64,000 nucleotides of DNA, taken from contig JACGUK010000003.1 of assembly GCA_024256265.1 (NCBI GenBank), positions 1-64,000 of the forward strand, read 5' to 3'. Below the pieces are notes generated by a model that saw only the letters and a program-made list of their open reading frames with translations, made no database searches and was not told the DNA's origin. The position numbers were made by a program, and so were the translations under genes. Positions within the stretch are counted from its first letter, which is position 1. Every line of letters begins with the position of its first letter. Source of the DNA: an archaeon. Its GTDB lineage: Archaea; Thermoproteota; Nitrososphaeria; Nitrososphaerales; JACAEJ01. Of the stretch, positions 53,397 through 61,812 are shown one piece after another.

Positions 53397-53675
53397 ATGC
53401 TCAGTCAAAGATGGTTCGATGAGGCAATTTGTAAACGAAAAGTTTATACAATATTTATTCTATATAACAGAGGGTGGATTGGGGTAAGGTGCCCTTTTTG
53501 TAAGTTAATCTTGGCATATGCCACAACAGAACTCAGTGAAAACAATAAGCACCTTGTGGATATCTATAGGTGCCTTTCCTGTGGCTTTACTGTAGAGCGT
53601 AGAAAAAAGGTTATCAAAAGAGAGCATCTGATCAGGCTTAAACAAATAAAGAGAAGAGGCTCAAGGCTATACTGA
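53397..53675 (+). CDS. Small zinc-finger protein, unknown function
   Basis: Up to 92 residues. A four-Cys zinc site is formed by CPFC and CLSC about 27 residues apart, followed by a basic tail (RRKKVIKREHLIRLKQIKRR), which suggests nucleic-acid binding. The N-terminal 30 residues before the first Cys pair look atypical and the true start may be later. 32 nt after hemD, possibly on the same transcript. Confidence 0.55.
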   Translation: MLSQRWFDEAICKRKVYTIFILYNRGWIGVRCPFCKLILAYATTELSENNKHLVDIYRCLSCGFTVERRKKVIKREHLIRLKQIKRRGSRLY

Positions 53676-54019
53676 ATATCAAGCATCAAAAATAAATACC
53701 AAAAGACGTATCACTGAAGGAGAATTACCTAAATTTGAAGATTTTGGCAGAGATCACGAAAAAGCCATAGCTACGTAATGTAGGATTTAGGCCAAATAAA
53801 CCTCTAATGAAGATCATTGATAACAATAAGTGAGTATAAAGAGTGTAAAAAGCATAAAATTGCAGATTGGACAAGTCGATTAAGTGAATAGCTCATTAAA
53901 GTTGATTTTTACGCTAAATTCTATGTATTCTTTTTTATAAAAATTTGAAATTATCTTCCAAAAAGCTAAAATATTAGTTACTTTAAGGGTCTTGCAACAA
54001 AGGTTAAGGTAGATAAATA
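53676..54019. other. Intergenic stretch with no gene recognised
   Basis: These 344 nt are A+T-rich and broken by stops in all frames I followed. A TATA-like TTTTTTATAAAAATTT near 53931-53946 and further A+T runs to 53985 could be the promoter of the small gene at 54020. Nothing else is supported. Confidence 0.4.
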
Positions 54020-54163
54020 ATGAGTAAAAAAGCAGACGATTTATCTCAGCAGAGCACTTTCGAGTATGATTGTGACTGTGGCAAGCATTTCGTCAGAGTT
54101 GGCGAAGCTGTAGCTCACATCAACAAGTTTAAGGATCATCATCTGAAAAGAATCGTTGTTTAA
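54020..54163 (+). CDS. 47-residue Cys/His-containing small protein
   Basis: ATG at 54020 to TAA at 54161-54163. The sequence contains CDCGKHF and later AHINKFKDHH, that is C-x-C followed by spaced His residues, which could form a single zinc site; the C-terminus is KRIVV. AAGGTTAAGGT precedes the start. Small zinc proteins of this size are common in archaea. No family recognised. Confidence 0.5.
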   Translation: MSKKADDLSQQSTFEYDCDCGKHFVRVGEAVAHINKFKDHHLKRIVV

Positions 54164-54253
54164 ACCTTTAAGATTTCTCTTAGAATTTTAACTAGTAGGA
54201 TTTTTATTTGATAATATTCAAACTTAGAGGTTATAAAGGGCCGCCGCCGGGAT

Positions 54254-54270
54254 TTTCGTAACCTTTTACA
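54254..54270 (-). other. T-loop intron (17 nt) of tRNA-His, position about 58/59
   Basis: The insertion falls inside the T loop after TTCGA. It can fold as GTAA-AAGG-TTAC, with TTC/GAA extending the helix, a plausible splicing substrate. Runs of A at the 3' boundary leave the exact position open (57/58 or 58/59). Removal restores TTCGAAT. Confidence 0.8.
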
Positions 54271-54290
54271 TCGAACCCGGGCTAGAGGCT

Positions 54291-54302
54291 CTTTGCTTTG
54301 AT
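54291..54302 (-). other. Canonical 37/38 intron (12 nt) of tRNA-His
   Basis: The 12 bases ATCAAAGCAAAG follow G37. Removing them gives loop CTGTGGA and a GGGGC/GCCTC stem. The boundary could slide by one base because the next base is also A. Confidence 0.8.
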
Positions 54303-54424
54303 CCACAGGCCCCTGTGTCTACCACTACACCACGGCGGCCACGGATATATTAGCAAAAATGGATTCGTAAAAAGTTTCTGAAAAAAATTAATATTAGCTA
54401 AATCATACTTCTCTTGGTCTTAAT

Positions 54425-54490
54425 GGTGTACAGCGTTCGTTCGACGGGCGAGCTGACCTTTTTGGGATGAAGATCTAAGCGCTGTGCGCC
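54425..54490 (+). ncRNA. Unassigned structured RNA candidate between tRNA genes
   Basis: GGTGTACAGCG (54425-54435) pairs with CGCTGTGCGCC (54480-54490) along 11 bp with two G-U wobbles. Inside, GTTCG/CGAGC can form a small hairpin, and CTGA (near 54453) and ATGA (near 54467) flank CC-TTTTT-GG, a pattern like a K-turn/K-loop. The 66-nt length and long basal stem resemble a single-hairpin H/ACA guide RNA, but no ACA box directly follows (AAGAAA is there). Function not established. Confidence 0.4.
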
Positions 54491-54544
54491 AAGAAAGCCA
54501 TTATGTGACAAGGCTTAAATCACAATGCTTATTGGATGAGATTT

Positions 54545-54619
54545 GGGCCGGTAGTCCAGTCTGGTAGTGACGTCGCATTCGCAATGCGAAGATCACGGGT
54601 TCAAATCCCGTCCGGTCCA
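54545..54619 (+). tRNA. tRNA-Ala (CGC), intronless
   Basis: Acceptor GGGCCGG (54545-54551) pairs with CCGGTCC (54612-54618) and includes G3-U70, the Ala identity pair. Discriminator A54619. Anticodon stem TCGCA/TGCGA encloses loop TTCGCAA, anticodon CGC at 54576-54578 or close by. T arm ACGGG-TTCAAAT-CCCGT is perfect. CCA is not encoded. Confidence 0.95.
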
Positions 54620-54737
54620 TTAATTTAGTTTATGACAATCAAGCTCAAGTATTAAAAAAGAGTATTAAATTACTATAATGGCTTTAAAAGTTAGAGAAAA
54701 TTATCTTAAGAAGGTGAAGAACCTTACAGGTTAGATT

Positions 54738-54778
54738 AAAAAAGAGGGAGAAGCACGTAGAATATTTGCTACATGCTT
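54738..54778 (-). terminator. Stem-loop with T-run after the mtrH gene
   Basis: On the minus strand AAGCATGTAG (54778-54769) pairs with CTACGTGCTT (54760-54751), 10 bp with one G-U, around an 8-nt loop. After CTCCCTC comes a run of six T (near 54743-54738). It begins 5 nt past the mtrH stop, so it is a strong candidate terminator or 3'-end stabiliser. Confidence 0.6.
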
Positions 54779-54783
54779 GGCTT

Positions 54784-55752
54784 TTATATCGCAGTAGCTT
54801 TCTTTAGTTTCTCAACGAAGTCAGGGAACATCTTATTCAATGGATGGGCTTCAGGCAATGGCATCTTGTATTCAAAGTTAGCCACAGTAGCAGCCATGGA
54901 ATCTACAGCCGCACATGCAGGGATTACCCAAGGGGCTGATTCTATTGTCCCATATAACAGATAGTCTGCACCGAAGGCAACGGCTGCAGCCTGAACACTT
55001 GCTTCACAAGCCTTGAAAACATCAAGACCCCATCTCTCTTTTGGCATCTTCCAAGTTGTGGTGGCATTTCCTGGAGCACCACCAGCTGGCAATCCTAGCT
55101 CATCCTTCACTGCGTAAACAGCTTTGCAACCCATCCCTATGCTTGGAATATAGGTGAATAATGTTACGTCTACCAATGGCATCGAAATACCAGCCTCTTC
55201 AGCAACCTTCAACAGACCTTTTTCCTTATCTGTTCCTCTTAGAATTGATATAACCCCGTTCACGCTTCTATCCTTAACATTATACGCTAGAACTATGGAT
55301 GACTTTAGCTTTGCTGCTTTTATGGCGTCCATCTCTTCCTTCTTTGGAGGTGGTAAGGGCATTATGCTATTGTAAACAATTCTGTTAGATAATCCGACTT
55401 GTGATATGTATTTAAGACCTGCAAGTTTTGTATCAATTCTCCAAGCATCGTACAGCATTGGAGAATCTGTAACCTTTGCAACGAAGTCCAAGATCTTTGG
55501 AATCCCTTCAATAGATATACATACAACATCTAACACTGACTGTAGCCCTGTTTCTTCACATAGCTTATCTTGCTTATTTATCAGAGCTTCTGCTGCCTTC
55601 TTATCGAAATCGCCTTTCTTCTCATCTATCATTATTTTATGCTTCTCGTAGAAGATAGTTCCTATCATTACTTTTGGGTTCTCTCCAGGTTGTCCACCAA
55701 TCTTCACCTTTCCTATCTGAAAGACTTTTTGTGGAGCTTTAAATTTCAGCAT
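54784..55752 (-). CDS. mtrH: Tetrahydromethanopterin S-methyltransferase subunit H-like (MtrH) methyltransferase
   Basis: About 322 residues from ATG 55752, chosen for GAGGCGAT upstream; the frame opens at 55794. The TIM-barrel opening FQIGKVKIGGQPGENPKVMIG and later GGAPGNATTTWKMP, YGTIESAPWVIPACAAVD are MtrH features. MtrH moves a methyl group between H4MPT and the corrinoid of MtrA in methanogens. No other mtr gene is in the window, so this is a stand-alone homologue, perhaps pairing with another corrinoid protein for methyl transfer into or out of the Wood-Ljungdahl branch. Ends at a strong stem-loop. Confidence 0.88.
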   Translation of the reverse strand: MLKFKAPQKVFQIGKVKIGGQPGENPKVMIGTIFYEKHKIMIDEKKGDFDKKAAEALINKQDKLCEETGLQSVLDVVCISIEGIPKILDFVAKVTDSPMLYDAWRIDTKLAGLKYISQVGLSNRIVYNSIMPLPPPKKEEMDAIKAAKLKSSIVLAYNVKDRSVNGVISILRGTDKEKGLLKVAEEAGISMPLVDVTLFTYIPSIGMGCKAVYAVKDELGLPAGGAPGNATTTWKMPKERWGLDVFKACEASVQAAAVAFGADYLLYGTIESAPWVIPACAAVDSMAATVANFEYKMPLPEAHPLNKMFPDFVEKLKKATAI

Positions 55753-55860
55753 AATATCGCCTCTTTTCACGCTGATAAAAATTAAAGTAATCAATTAAAC
55801 TTTTTGTTTATAATTTATAAGAGAAGGGGTAATTAGCTTTATCCATTAAAAATAACTAAT

Positions 55861-56262
55861 TTATGATCCTATGTATTTTGCTATGACTTTCTCAAGACTT
55901 TTTTCTCCGACTGCGCCTACTACCATATCAGTAGGTTTGCCCTTCACGAATATCATGAAAGTAGGTATGGAGAATACTTGATATCGATTCGCTATCTCAG
56001 CATTATCGTCAACATTTAACCTACCAAAGATCATCTTATCACCATATTTTGCTGCCAACTTCTCAAACACAGGTAGCATGAATCTGCACGGAGCACACCA
56101 TTCAGCCCAAAAGTCTACGATTACAGGTTTGTTTGAGTTTATCGTCTTTTCAAAGTTATTCGATGTAATGTTCAAAGGCTCTTTGATCTCCATCTTCTTG
56201 CCTGTCTCCTTGATTAATTTAGCTTTTTCTTCTAAAATTCTTTCAAGCTCTGGGTCACTCAT
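55861..56262 (-). CDS. Thioredoxin-fold protein with WCAPC active site
   Basis: 133 residues. A 38-residue charged N-terminal extension precedes a thioredoxin fold: VDFWAEWCAPCRFMLPVFEKLA near 49-70, cis-Pro in FSIPTFMIF near 99, and GAVGEKSLEKVI near the end. The active site CAPC replaces the usual CGPC and may shift redox potential. Probably a cytosolic dithiol-disulfide reductase. ATG start; 33 nt after archease on the same strand, so possibly the same operon. Confidence 0.92.
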   Translation of the reverse strand: MSDPELERILEEKAKLIKETGKKMEIKEPLNITSNNFEKTINSNKPVIVDFWAEWCAPCRFMLPVFEKLAAKYGDKMIFGRLNVDDNAEIANRYQVFSIPTFMIFVKGKPTDMVVGAVGEKSLEKVIAKYIGS

Positions 56263-56294
56263 AATAACATAGATAAAAATTTCTTATTTAAGGA

Positions 56295-56729
56295 TTATAA
56301 GTCTAAGAGAAAACGAAGGGTAACTCCTTTTCGATTTTGCTTTATCTCCATCATGTGATATGTTACAGCTTTAACTTCAGTCTTAGGCTCATGCTTGCCA
56401 ATATCTAAATTCTCTCCTTTTGCTATAGCTTCTAACTCATAGATTCCTTCCTTCTCATTTATCTTCACATTAAAATGTGAATAGACCTTTCCTTCAGATG
56501 TAACCTTTATAAGCAAATCTTCCAACCAATTGTATAAAAGACTCTTCAAATCCCAGCCATTTACTTTTATAATCTCCTCGATCTTTTCATCAACTTTTTC
56601 TATATGAATCATTGCATCTACTAAAGCCATGCCAGCGCTCTCGAATGCTTCCTCCAAATTCTTGCCTCGAGCTTCTATAAATGCATCTGCCATGTGTTCA
56701 AGGAAAGTATAGTTCTTTTTGATAGGCAA
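56295..56729 (-). CDS. Archease
   Basis: 144 residues. The opening FLEHMADAFIEARGKNLEEAF with metal-binding Asp, and DLKSLLYNWLEDLLIKV near 60, are diagnostic. Archease helps RtcB by guanylation cycling in tRNA splicing ligation. Presence fits the intron-rich tRNA genes in the window; no rtcB or splicing endonuclease gene is visible here. TTG start. Confidence 0.93.
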   Translation of the reverse strand: MPIKKNYTFLEHMADAFIEARGKNLEEAFESAGMALVDAMIHIEKVDEKIEEIIKVNGWDLKSLLYNWLEDLLIKVTSEGKVYSHFNVKINEKEGIYELEAIAKGENLDIGKHEPKTEVKAVTYHMMEIKQNRKGVTLRFLLDL

Positions 56730-56816
56730 TACTCATCGATATAGTATTATTTGTGGGATTGATAAGATTTTGTTTTTACTTCATTCTTGATTTTGAAATT
56801 TTTTTGATGTTATCTA

Positions 56817-57764
56817 TCAGAGCTTTAATGCTGATTTTAATCCTTTATAGCGATTACGAATAGTAACTTCTGTTACTAATGCTGCTTCAGCTATATCCTT
56901 TTGAGTCTTGTTCTCTCCTTCTAATACACAAGCAACATACAATGCTGCTGCTGCGAGACCCATAGGATCCTTGCCTGCTGATGTCTTTGTCTCCTCAGCC
57001 TTCTTCAGTATTTCTAACGCTCTTCTCTTCGTCTTCTCTGAGAGTCTTGCTTTGCTTGCAATCCTAGACACACATTTGACTGGGTCCACTACAGGCATCT
57101 TCATCTCCATCTCTCTAAGAAGTAAGCGATAGCATCTAGCTATATCCTTCTTTCTAATGTTGCTTACAGCGCTTACATCTTTAAGAGTCCTAGGAGTTTC
57201 TGTGTCACGGCATGCTGCATATAAAGCTGCAGCTATCAATGCAGATATAGACCTTCCTCTTACTAATCCTCTTTCTAATGCTTTACGATAGATATAAGCA
57301 GACCTTTCTATAACTGCATCACCTACGTTGAGCTTATCAGCAAGCCTATCTAATTCGCTGAATGCCTGTCTCAAATTCCTGTCTACAGGTTCATGAACCT
57401 GACTTCTGCTATCCCAAGTACGAAGGCGTTCGATTGTAGCTCTCATAGAGGCAGGGAGAGACTTTCCTGAGGCGTCTATATCCTTAGTCCCTATAACCGT
57501 TGCTAAGCCCATATCATGCATAGCAAGGGATGATGGTATTCCTGTGCGACTCCTATCCTCCTTCTCCTCTTTAGAAAACGCACGCCACTCAGGACCAACC
57601 TCTTCTATCTTCTCTTTTACTACAAACCCACAGTTGCTACAGAATAATTCACCGCTTGAAGTATCTACTATCATAGGACCCTTTCCACACTTAGGGCATC
57701 TGTCGATTAATCTCTGTAGCCTATGAAGATCTGAGGATTTTTTTTCAGGAACCAAATCATACAC
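56817..57764 (-). CDS. tfb: Transcription initiation factor TFB
   Basis: About 315 residues. N-terminal zinc ribbon CPKCGKG and CSNCGFV, then the B-reader (EVGPEWRAFSKEEKEDRSRTGIP) and two cyclin repeats, the second ending with an HTH (QKDIAEAALVTEVTIRNRYKG). TFB recruits RNA polymerase to TBP-bound promoters. The frame opens at 57833, but a TATA-like stretch TTTAAATAAATATC just upstream of 57764 and GGTGT make GTG 57764 or TTG 57755 more likely starts. Confidence 0.95.
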   Translation of the reverse strand: MYDLVPEKKSSDLHRLQRLIDRCPKCGKGPMIVDTSSGELFCSNCGFVVKEKIEEVGPEWRAFSKEEKEDRSRTGIPSSLAMHDMGLATVIGTKDIDASGKSLPASMRATIERLRTWDSRSQVHEPVDRNLRQAFSELDRLADKLNVGDAVIERSAYIYRKALERGLVRGRSISALIAAALYAACRDTETPRTLKDVSAVSNIRKKDIARCYRLLLREMEMKMPVVDPVKCVSRIASKARLSEKTKRRALEILKKAEETKTSAGKDPMGLAAAALYVACVLEGENKTQKDIAEAALVTEVTIRNRYKGLKSALKL

Positions 57765-57922
57765 CAAAAGATATTTATTTAAGTGTAAAAACGAAGATAT
57801 AAACCTTACGCTTGACGCGTGACATACTGTCATTTATATCATTAGAAAGTTTCTATAAACTAGATTTACAAAGCTCAAAGAAAACATTAAATCTAATTCA
57901 TCCTCTTATCTTTAGAATTAAA

Positions 57923-58405
57923 TTGGAATTAAAGATAGTTAAGATAGAGCCCCTTGAGGGCATGAATATAATTATTGGGCAGAGTCACTTCATAAAGACT
58001 GTCGAAGATATTTATGAAGTTCTGGTGAATTCAGTCCCAAACATAAAGTTTGGCTTAGCTTTTTGTGAATCTTCTGGTAAGTGTCTTGTTAGGCATGAGG
58101 GGAATGATGATGAATTGAGAAGACTCGCCACAGAAACAGCTTTTAAATTAAGTTCAGGACATATCTTCATAATCTTCATGAAAAATGCATATCCTATCAA
58201 CGTATTGAACAGAATCAGGGAAGTGCCTGAAGTCTGTAACATTTATTGTGCAACAGCGAATCCAGTCGAGGTGATTCTTGCTGAGACAGATCAAGGCAGA
58301 GGGATTTTAGGAGTCATAGATGGCTTCAAATCCAAGGGAATAGAAAAAGAAGAGGATATTAAATGGAGAAAGGATCTTCTTAGGAAGATAGGTTATAAGC
58401 TCTAA
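57923..58405 (+). CDS. Adenosine-specific kinase family protein (PF04008)
   Basis: 160 residues from TTG 57923; the frame opens at 57812 but the family normally begins at [26 protein letters not shown] near 17 and [17 protein letters not shown] near 45 are diagnostic. The family was described as an adenosine-specific kinase, but biochemical support is limited, so I treat the name as provisional. Divergent from tfb; glyS follows 41 nt downstream. Confidence 0.88.
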   Translation: MELKIVKIEPLEGMNIIIGQSHFIKTVEDIYEVLVNSVPNIKFGLAFCESSGKCLVRHEGNDDELRRLATETAFKLSSGHIFIIFMKNAYPINVLNRIREVPEVCNIYCATANPVEVILAETDQGRGILGVIDGFKSKGIEKEEDIKWRKDLLRKIGYKL

Positions 58406-58446
58406 AATTTTCAAAATCAATAAAGTAATCCTTTTAATTTAATTAG

Positions 58447-60189
58447 ATGGAATGTTTGCCAAGAGCTCTATTGGAATCAAAAAGAGAGAATAAGGCTGAG
58501 AAGTTGGCTGAGTTAGCTAGGAGAAGAGGATTCTTTTGGCAAGCCCTAGAAATCTATGGTGGAGTAGGCGGGTTCGTATCCTTTGGAGAATTAGGTGTGA
58601 AGCTTAAGGATAAGGTAATAAGATTATGGAGGGATTATTTTATTCATAAGCATAGCTTCGCAGAGGTTGATACACCTTTAATATCTCCATATATTGTGTT
58701 TGAAGCATCAGGTCATGTAGGGAGCTTTAAAGACCCTATGGCAGAGTGCTCAAAATGCCATAAGAAGTTCAGAGCAGATCATTTATTGATGGAATTTGAT
58801 CGCCATGTCTCAGAAGGGATGAGCATAGAGGATATGGAGAAAGAGATGAACAAAGGAGATGTAAAATGTCCAGACTGTGGAAACACAAAATGGAGTGTAG
58901 GGCATTTTCTGACCATGTTCAGAACAACCATAGGACCTTATAGTGAAAATGAGGGTTTTATGAGGCCTGAGACTGCCCAAGGAATGTTCACAGAGTTCAA
59001 GCGCCTTTATGAGATATCTAGAGGCAAGATGCCTCTTGGTGTTGCACAGATAGGAAAAGCCTTTAGGAATGAGATTTCTCCAAGGCAAGGTGTAATAAGG
59101 CTAAGAGAGTTCTCTATGATGGAGATTGAATTCTTTTTTGATCCTTTAAACCCTAGATGTCCTTTATTAGATCAAGTAGGAGATGAAGAGCTTAGGATAC
59201 TGCCAGAAGATTTGGTTGAAAAGGGCATTGAGGAGCCCCTTATAATGAATGTCAAAGATGCTTTGAGTAAAGGAGCTATAAAACAAGAATGGCTTGCATA
59301 CTTCATGATATTATCAAAGAAATTCTTAAGAAAGCTAGGGATACCTGAGGATAAGCAAAGGTTTCATGCAAAGCTCTCGAGTGAGAGAGCCCATTACTCA
59401 GCTCAGACCTATGATCATGAGGTACTCTTTGACAAATTTGGATGGGTTGAAGTGGCTGGGCATGCTTACAGAACTGATTATGACTTATCATCCCATGCTA
59501 AGAAAAGTTCAATTGATCTATCTGTCTCTGTTCAGTTGAAAGAGCCAATTAAGGTTAAGCATTTAAAGATGAATGTTAATGCAAAAAAGATTAAGGAAAT
59601 TTTTCCAGATAAATTCTATGATATAATGAAAAGATTGAAGGAAATGAGCCCAGAGGATGTAAAGAGAGAAATGGATGTTAATGGAACAATAATTGTTGAA
59701 GGGTGCAAATTGCCCATGGAAGCAATTGAATTTATTGATGTTGAAGAAGAGGTCAAAGTAAGGCGCTTCATCCCTCATGTTGTCGAACCTAGTTTTGGGG
59801 TAGAGAGGTTAATTTATGCAACTCTTGAGCATGCATACTGGGAGAAGGAAGAGCGAGCAATACTGAGAATTCCTCCATACCTTGCTCCTATTCAAGCAGC
59901 AGTCTTTCCATTGGTTTCAAGAGAGAGATTGCAAGAGAAATCTATAGTGATATGGGAATATTTAAGGAGAAAGGGAATAGATGCTATATATGATGACTCT
60001 GGTTCTATAGGAAGAAGATATGCTAGATCTGATGAAATAGGCGTGCCCTTCTCCATAACAATAGATTATCAGACTTTAGATGATGATACGGTAACTGTAA
60101 GAGATAGGGATACATGGGAGCAGAAGAGGGTAACCATAAAAGACCTTTCTGAGTACCTCTTAGGGCTTTTGCGCTTTTCTGATCCCTAA
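58447..60189 (+). CDS. glyS: Glycyl-tRNA synthetase, archaeal/eukaryal type
   Basis: 580 residues, class II alpha2. N-terminal LARRRGFFWQALEIYGGVGGF; motif 2 region IGKAFRNEISPRQGVIRLREF near 203; motif 3 HVVEPSFGVERLIYATL near 440; C-terminal anticodon-binding domain from about 480. A four-Cys zinc site is CSKC near 97 and CPDC near 138. ATG start. Confidence 0.95.
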   Translation: MECLPRALLESKRENKAEKLAELARRRGFFWQALEIYGGVGGFVSFGELGVKLKDKVIRLWRDYFIHKHSFAEVDTPLISPYIVFEASGHVGSFKDPMAECSKCHKKFRADHLLMEFDRHVSEGMSIEDMEKEMNKGDVKCPDCGNTKWSVGHFLTMFRTTIGPYSENEGFMRPETAQGMFTEFKRLYEISRGKMPLGVAQIGKAFRNEISPRQGVIRLREFSMMEIEFFFDPLNPRCPLLDQVGDEELRILPEDLVEKGIEEPLIMNVKDALSKGAIKQEWLAYFMILSKKFLRKLGIPEDKQRFHAKLSSERAHYSAQTYDHEVLFDKFGWVEVAGHAYRTDYDLSSHAKKSSIDLSVSVQLKEPIKVKHLKMNVNAKKIKEIFPDKFYDIMKRLKEMSPEDVKREMDVNGTIIVEGCKLPMEAIEFIDVEEEVKVRRFIPHVVEPSFGVERLIYATLEHAYWEKEERAILRIPPYLAPIQAAVFPLVSRERLQEKSIVIWEYLRRKGIDAIYDDSGSIGRRYARSDEIGVPFSITIDYQTLDDDTVTVRDRDTWEQKRVTIKDLSEYLLGLLRFSDP

Positions 60190-60208
60190 TTTACAATAAA
60201 CTTAATCA

Positions 60209-61018
60209 TCAAATTAGAATAAAGAAGGCTAATGTTGAAAGGGCGCCAATAAGAGTGGAAAAGAAGTTCACTACATTGTTATCTACGAACATTATTCCTT
60301 TTAATTTTTTTATAGGCTTACCACAATGCTTTAAGCTCTCAGTTATCTTCTTACAATTCTCACATAAGCCTGTTCTTTGAATGGTAGCTCCAAGAATGCT
60401 ATCTATAATAGACCCTATTATCCCTCCTAAGGTTACTATGATCAATATCTTTATGGGTGAAGCATCTATAATCTTAAGGATCATTGCCGTTATCCCTATT
60501 ACAAATGATGCGAAAAAGGAAGCCATGGTCCCAATAAGAGTCACTCCACCAGATGTTCCTATAGGAACTTTCTTCTTTAAATTAGTTATAAGTCTTGGTT
60601 CTTTCTTACTTAACAAGCCTATCTCTGTAGCAAGGGTATCTGCTGTAGCCGAAGCCATAGCACCAAGGAAAGCCACTGCATAAATTCCCCCACCAAAACG
60701 GAATTCCATTATAGAAAAAATGGTAGCAACGCCTCCATTCGCCAATACATTAGGCCAGCCCCTAGCCCCTCCCTTCTCTTGAGCAAAGCCAAGCCTCTCC
60801 TTATAGTTGTACCTAAATTTTGTGAACTGGGTAGAAATTGCGAAGAAGACGAGCATCACAATAAACCAGTACCAGCCCCCGCCTAGAAGAATCATATATC
60901 CTATAAAGATGCAAGCGATAAAACCTCCGAAGTCTACAGCTTTAGCTTTCAGAGCCATCAGCCCTAGAGTAACAACGACAAGAAGATAGATCATTGCTTC
61001 TATGGCTGGAGGTAACAT
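60209..61018 (-). CDS. DUF92/TMEM19 family membrane protein
   Basis: 269 residues, about six helices. The family segment QEKGGARGWPNVLANGGVATIF near 80 and ATADTLATEIG near 129, plus TSGGVTLIGTMASFFAS near 155, are typical. Plant relatives (VTE6) act as phytyl-phosphate kinases; the archaeal role, perhaps in isoprenoid phosphate metabolism, is inferred. A Cys pair (CENCKK) lies in a loop near 217. ATG start. Convergent with glyS. Confidence 0.88.
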   Translation of the reverse strand: MLPPAIEAMIYLLVVVTLGLMALKAKAVDFGGFIACIFIGYMILLGGGWYWFIVMLVFFAISTQFTKFRYNYKERLGFAQEKGGARGWPNVLANGGVATIFSIMEFRFGGGIYAVAFLGAMASATADTLATEIGLLSKKEPRLITNLKKKVPIGTSGGVTLIGTMASFFASFVIGITAMILKIIDASPIKILIIVTLGGIIGSIIDSILGATIQRTGLCENCKKITESLKHCGKPIKKLKGIMFVDNNVVNFFSTLIGALSTLAFFILI

Positions 61019-61076
61019 GATTTGCCATTTTCTACAATTAAAATAAGTGCCTCAAATACTTTTTTGTCAATTTTAA

Positions 61077-61766
61077 TTATAGTTTGCTTAACACTTCTAA
61101 GAATGAACTCTCATTAGGCAAAGATGATAGGACTAGGATTATTCTCTCTTTCTCTGCTAAATCTATAGCTAGAGGATCTACAACTTTTGGTCCGTGAAGA
61201 ATTACCATTCTAGGCTTTAATTGTGATACTCTTATTGCGACAAGGGGCGATCTTCCTAGACCTACTTTCGTAAAGATCAAAGCTCTTTCTGTAGTAGCAC
61301 CAAAGATTCTATAAAAGTCAAAGCCTGATAGAGCATATATGGCTCTTATGCTATCCAATATTGTGTAGCCATAAATATCCATGTTGAGATGATCTTCGCC
61401 TTTTAGAACTTCTCCCTTTACCAATTCAACTATCAACCTTGCACGAATAGGCTCCTTAAATTCTCCTATAGCAATTATTGCAGATTTATCTTTAGGCTCT
61501 ACGATTCCATCAAGAATTCGCTTATGATCTCTATCCAATTTTATGAGTGCTTCTAGATACTTCTTTATGAAACCTACCCCAGGTGAGGAACGCCTCCCGC
61601 TTTCATAATCACTCAACACAGAAGGAGATACCTTCATCTCTCTTGCAAGTTGAATCTGTTTTATGTTAAGCCTCTTCCTCCAAACTTTAAGAGCGTTACA
61701 AGGATTTGGATTTGCCACAACGTTTCCAGCCATCTTTGCAAGGATTTCATCTATATCGGAAAACAT
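61077..61766 (-). CDS. Archaeal XRE-type HTH transcriptional regulator
   Basis: 229 residues. An XRE helix-turn-helix (NIKQIQLAREMKVSPSVLSDYESGRRSSPG) at about 33-62, followed by a C-terminal domain typical of the archaeal putative HTH regulator family (regions LVKGEVLKGED and YTILDSIRAIYALSGFDFYRIFG). Targets unknown. ATG start at 61766, 46 nt after herA on the same strand. Confidence 0.85.
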   Translation of the reverse strand: MFSDIDEILAKMAGNVVANPNPCNALKVWRKRLNIKQIQLAREMKVSPSVLSDYESGRRSSPGVGFIKKYLEALIKLDRDHKRILDGIVEPKDKSAIIAIGEFKEPIRARLIVELVKGEVLKGEDHLNMDIYGYTILDSIRAIYALSGFDFYRIFGATTERALIFTKVGLGRSPLVAIRVSQLKPRMVILHGPKVVDPLAIDLAEKERIILVLSSLPNESSFLEVLSKL

Positions 61767-61812
61767 CGAACCTTTAATCTATTGTTAATGAATATTAAAC
61801 TTTTGTCGAAAA

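Larger units (their letters stand above)
54239..54340 (-). tRNA. tRNA-His (GTG) with two introns
   Basis: Read on the minus strand, acceptor GCCGCCG (54339-54333) pairs with CGGCGGC (54246-54240); discriminator C is at 54239 and an encoded extra G(-1) at 54340, the His identity feature. Anticodon loop CTGTGG plus A has GTG at 54306-54304. The anticodon stem GGGGC/GCCTC is interrupted by 54291-54302, and the T loop TTCGA-AT by 54254-54270. T stem CCGGG/CCCGG is perfect. CCA is not encoded. Confidence 0.92.

Noticed and set aside
54411..54495. Hairpin region as another intron-split tRNA
   Set aside because: GTTCGAC resembles a T loop, but no matching T stem, acceptor stem or anticodon arm could be built on either strand.
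54655..54735. 18-codon ORF (MALKVRENYLKK...) after tRNA-Ala
   Set aside because: Too short, no conserved feature, and it lies next to the mtrH terminator region.
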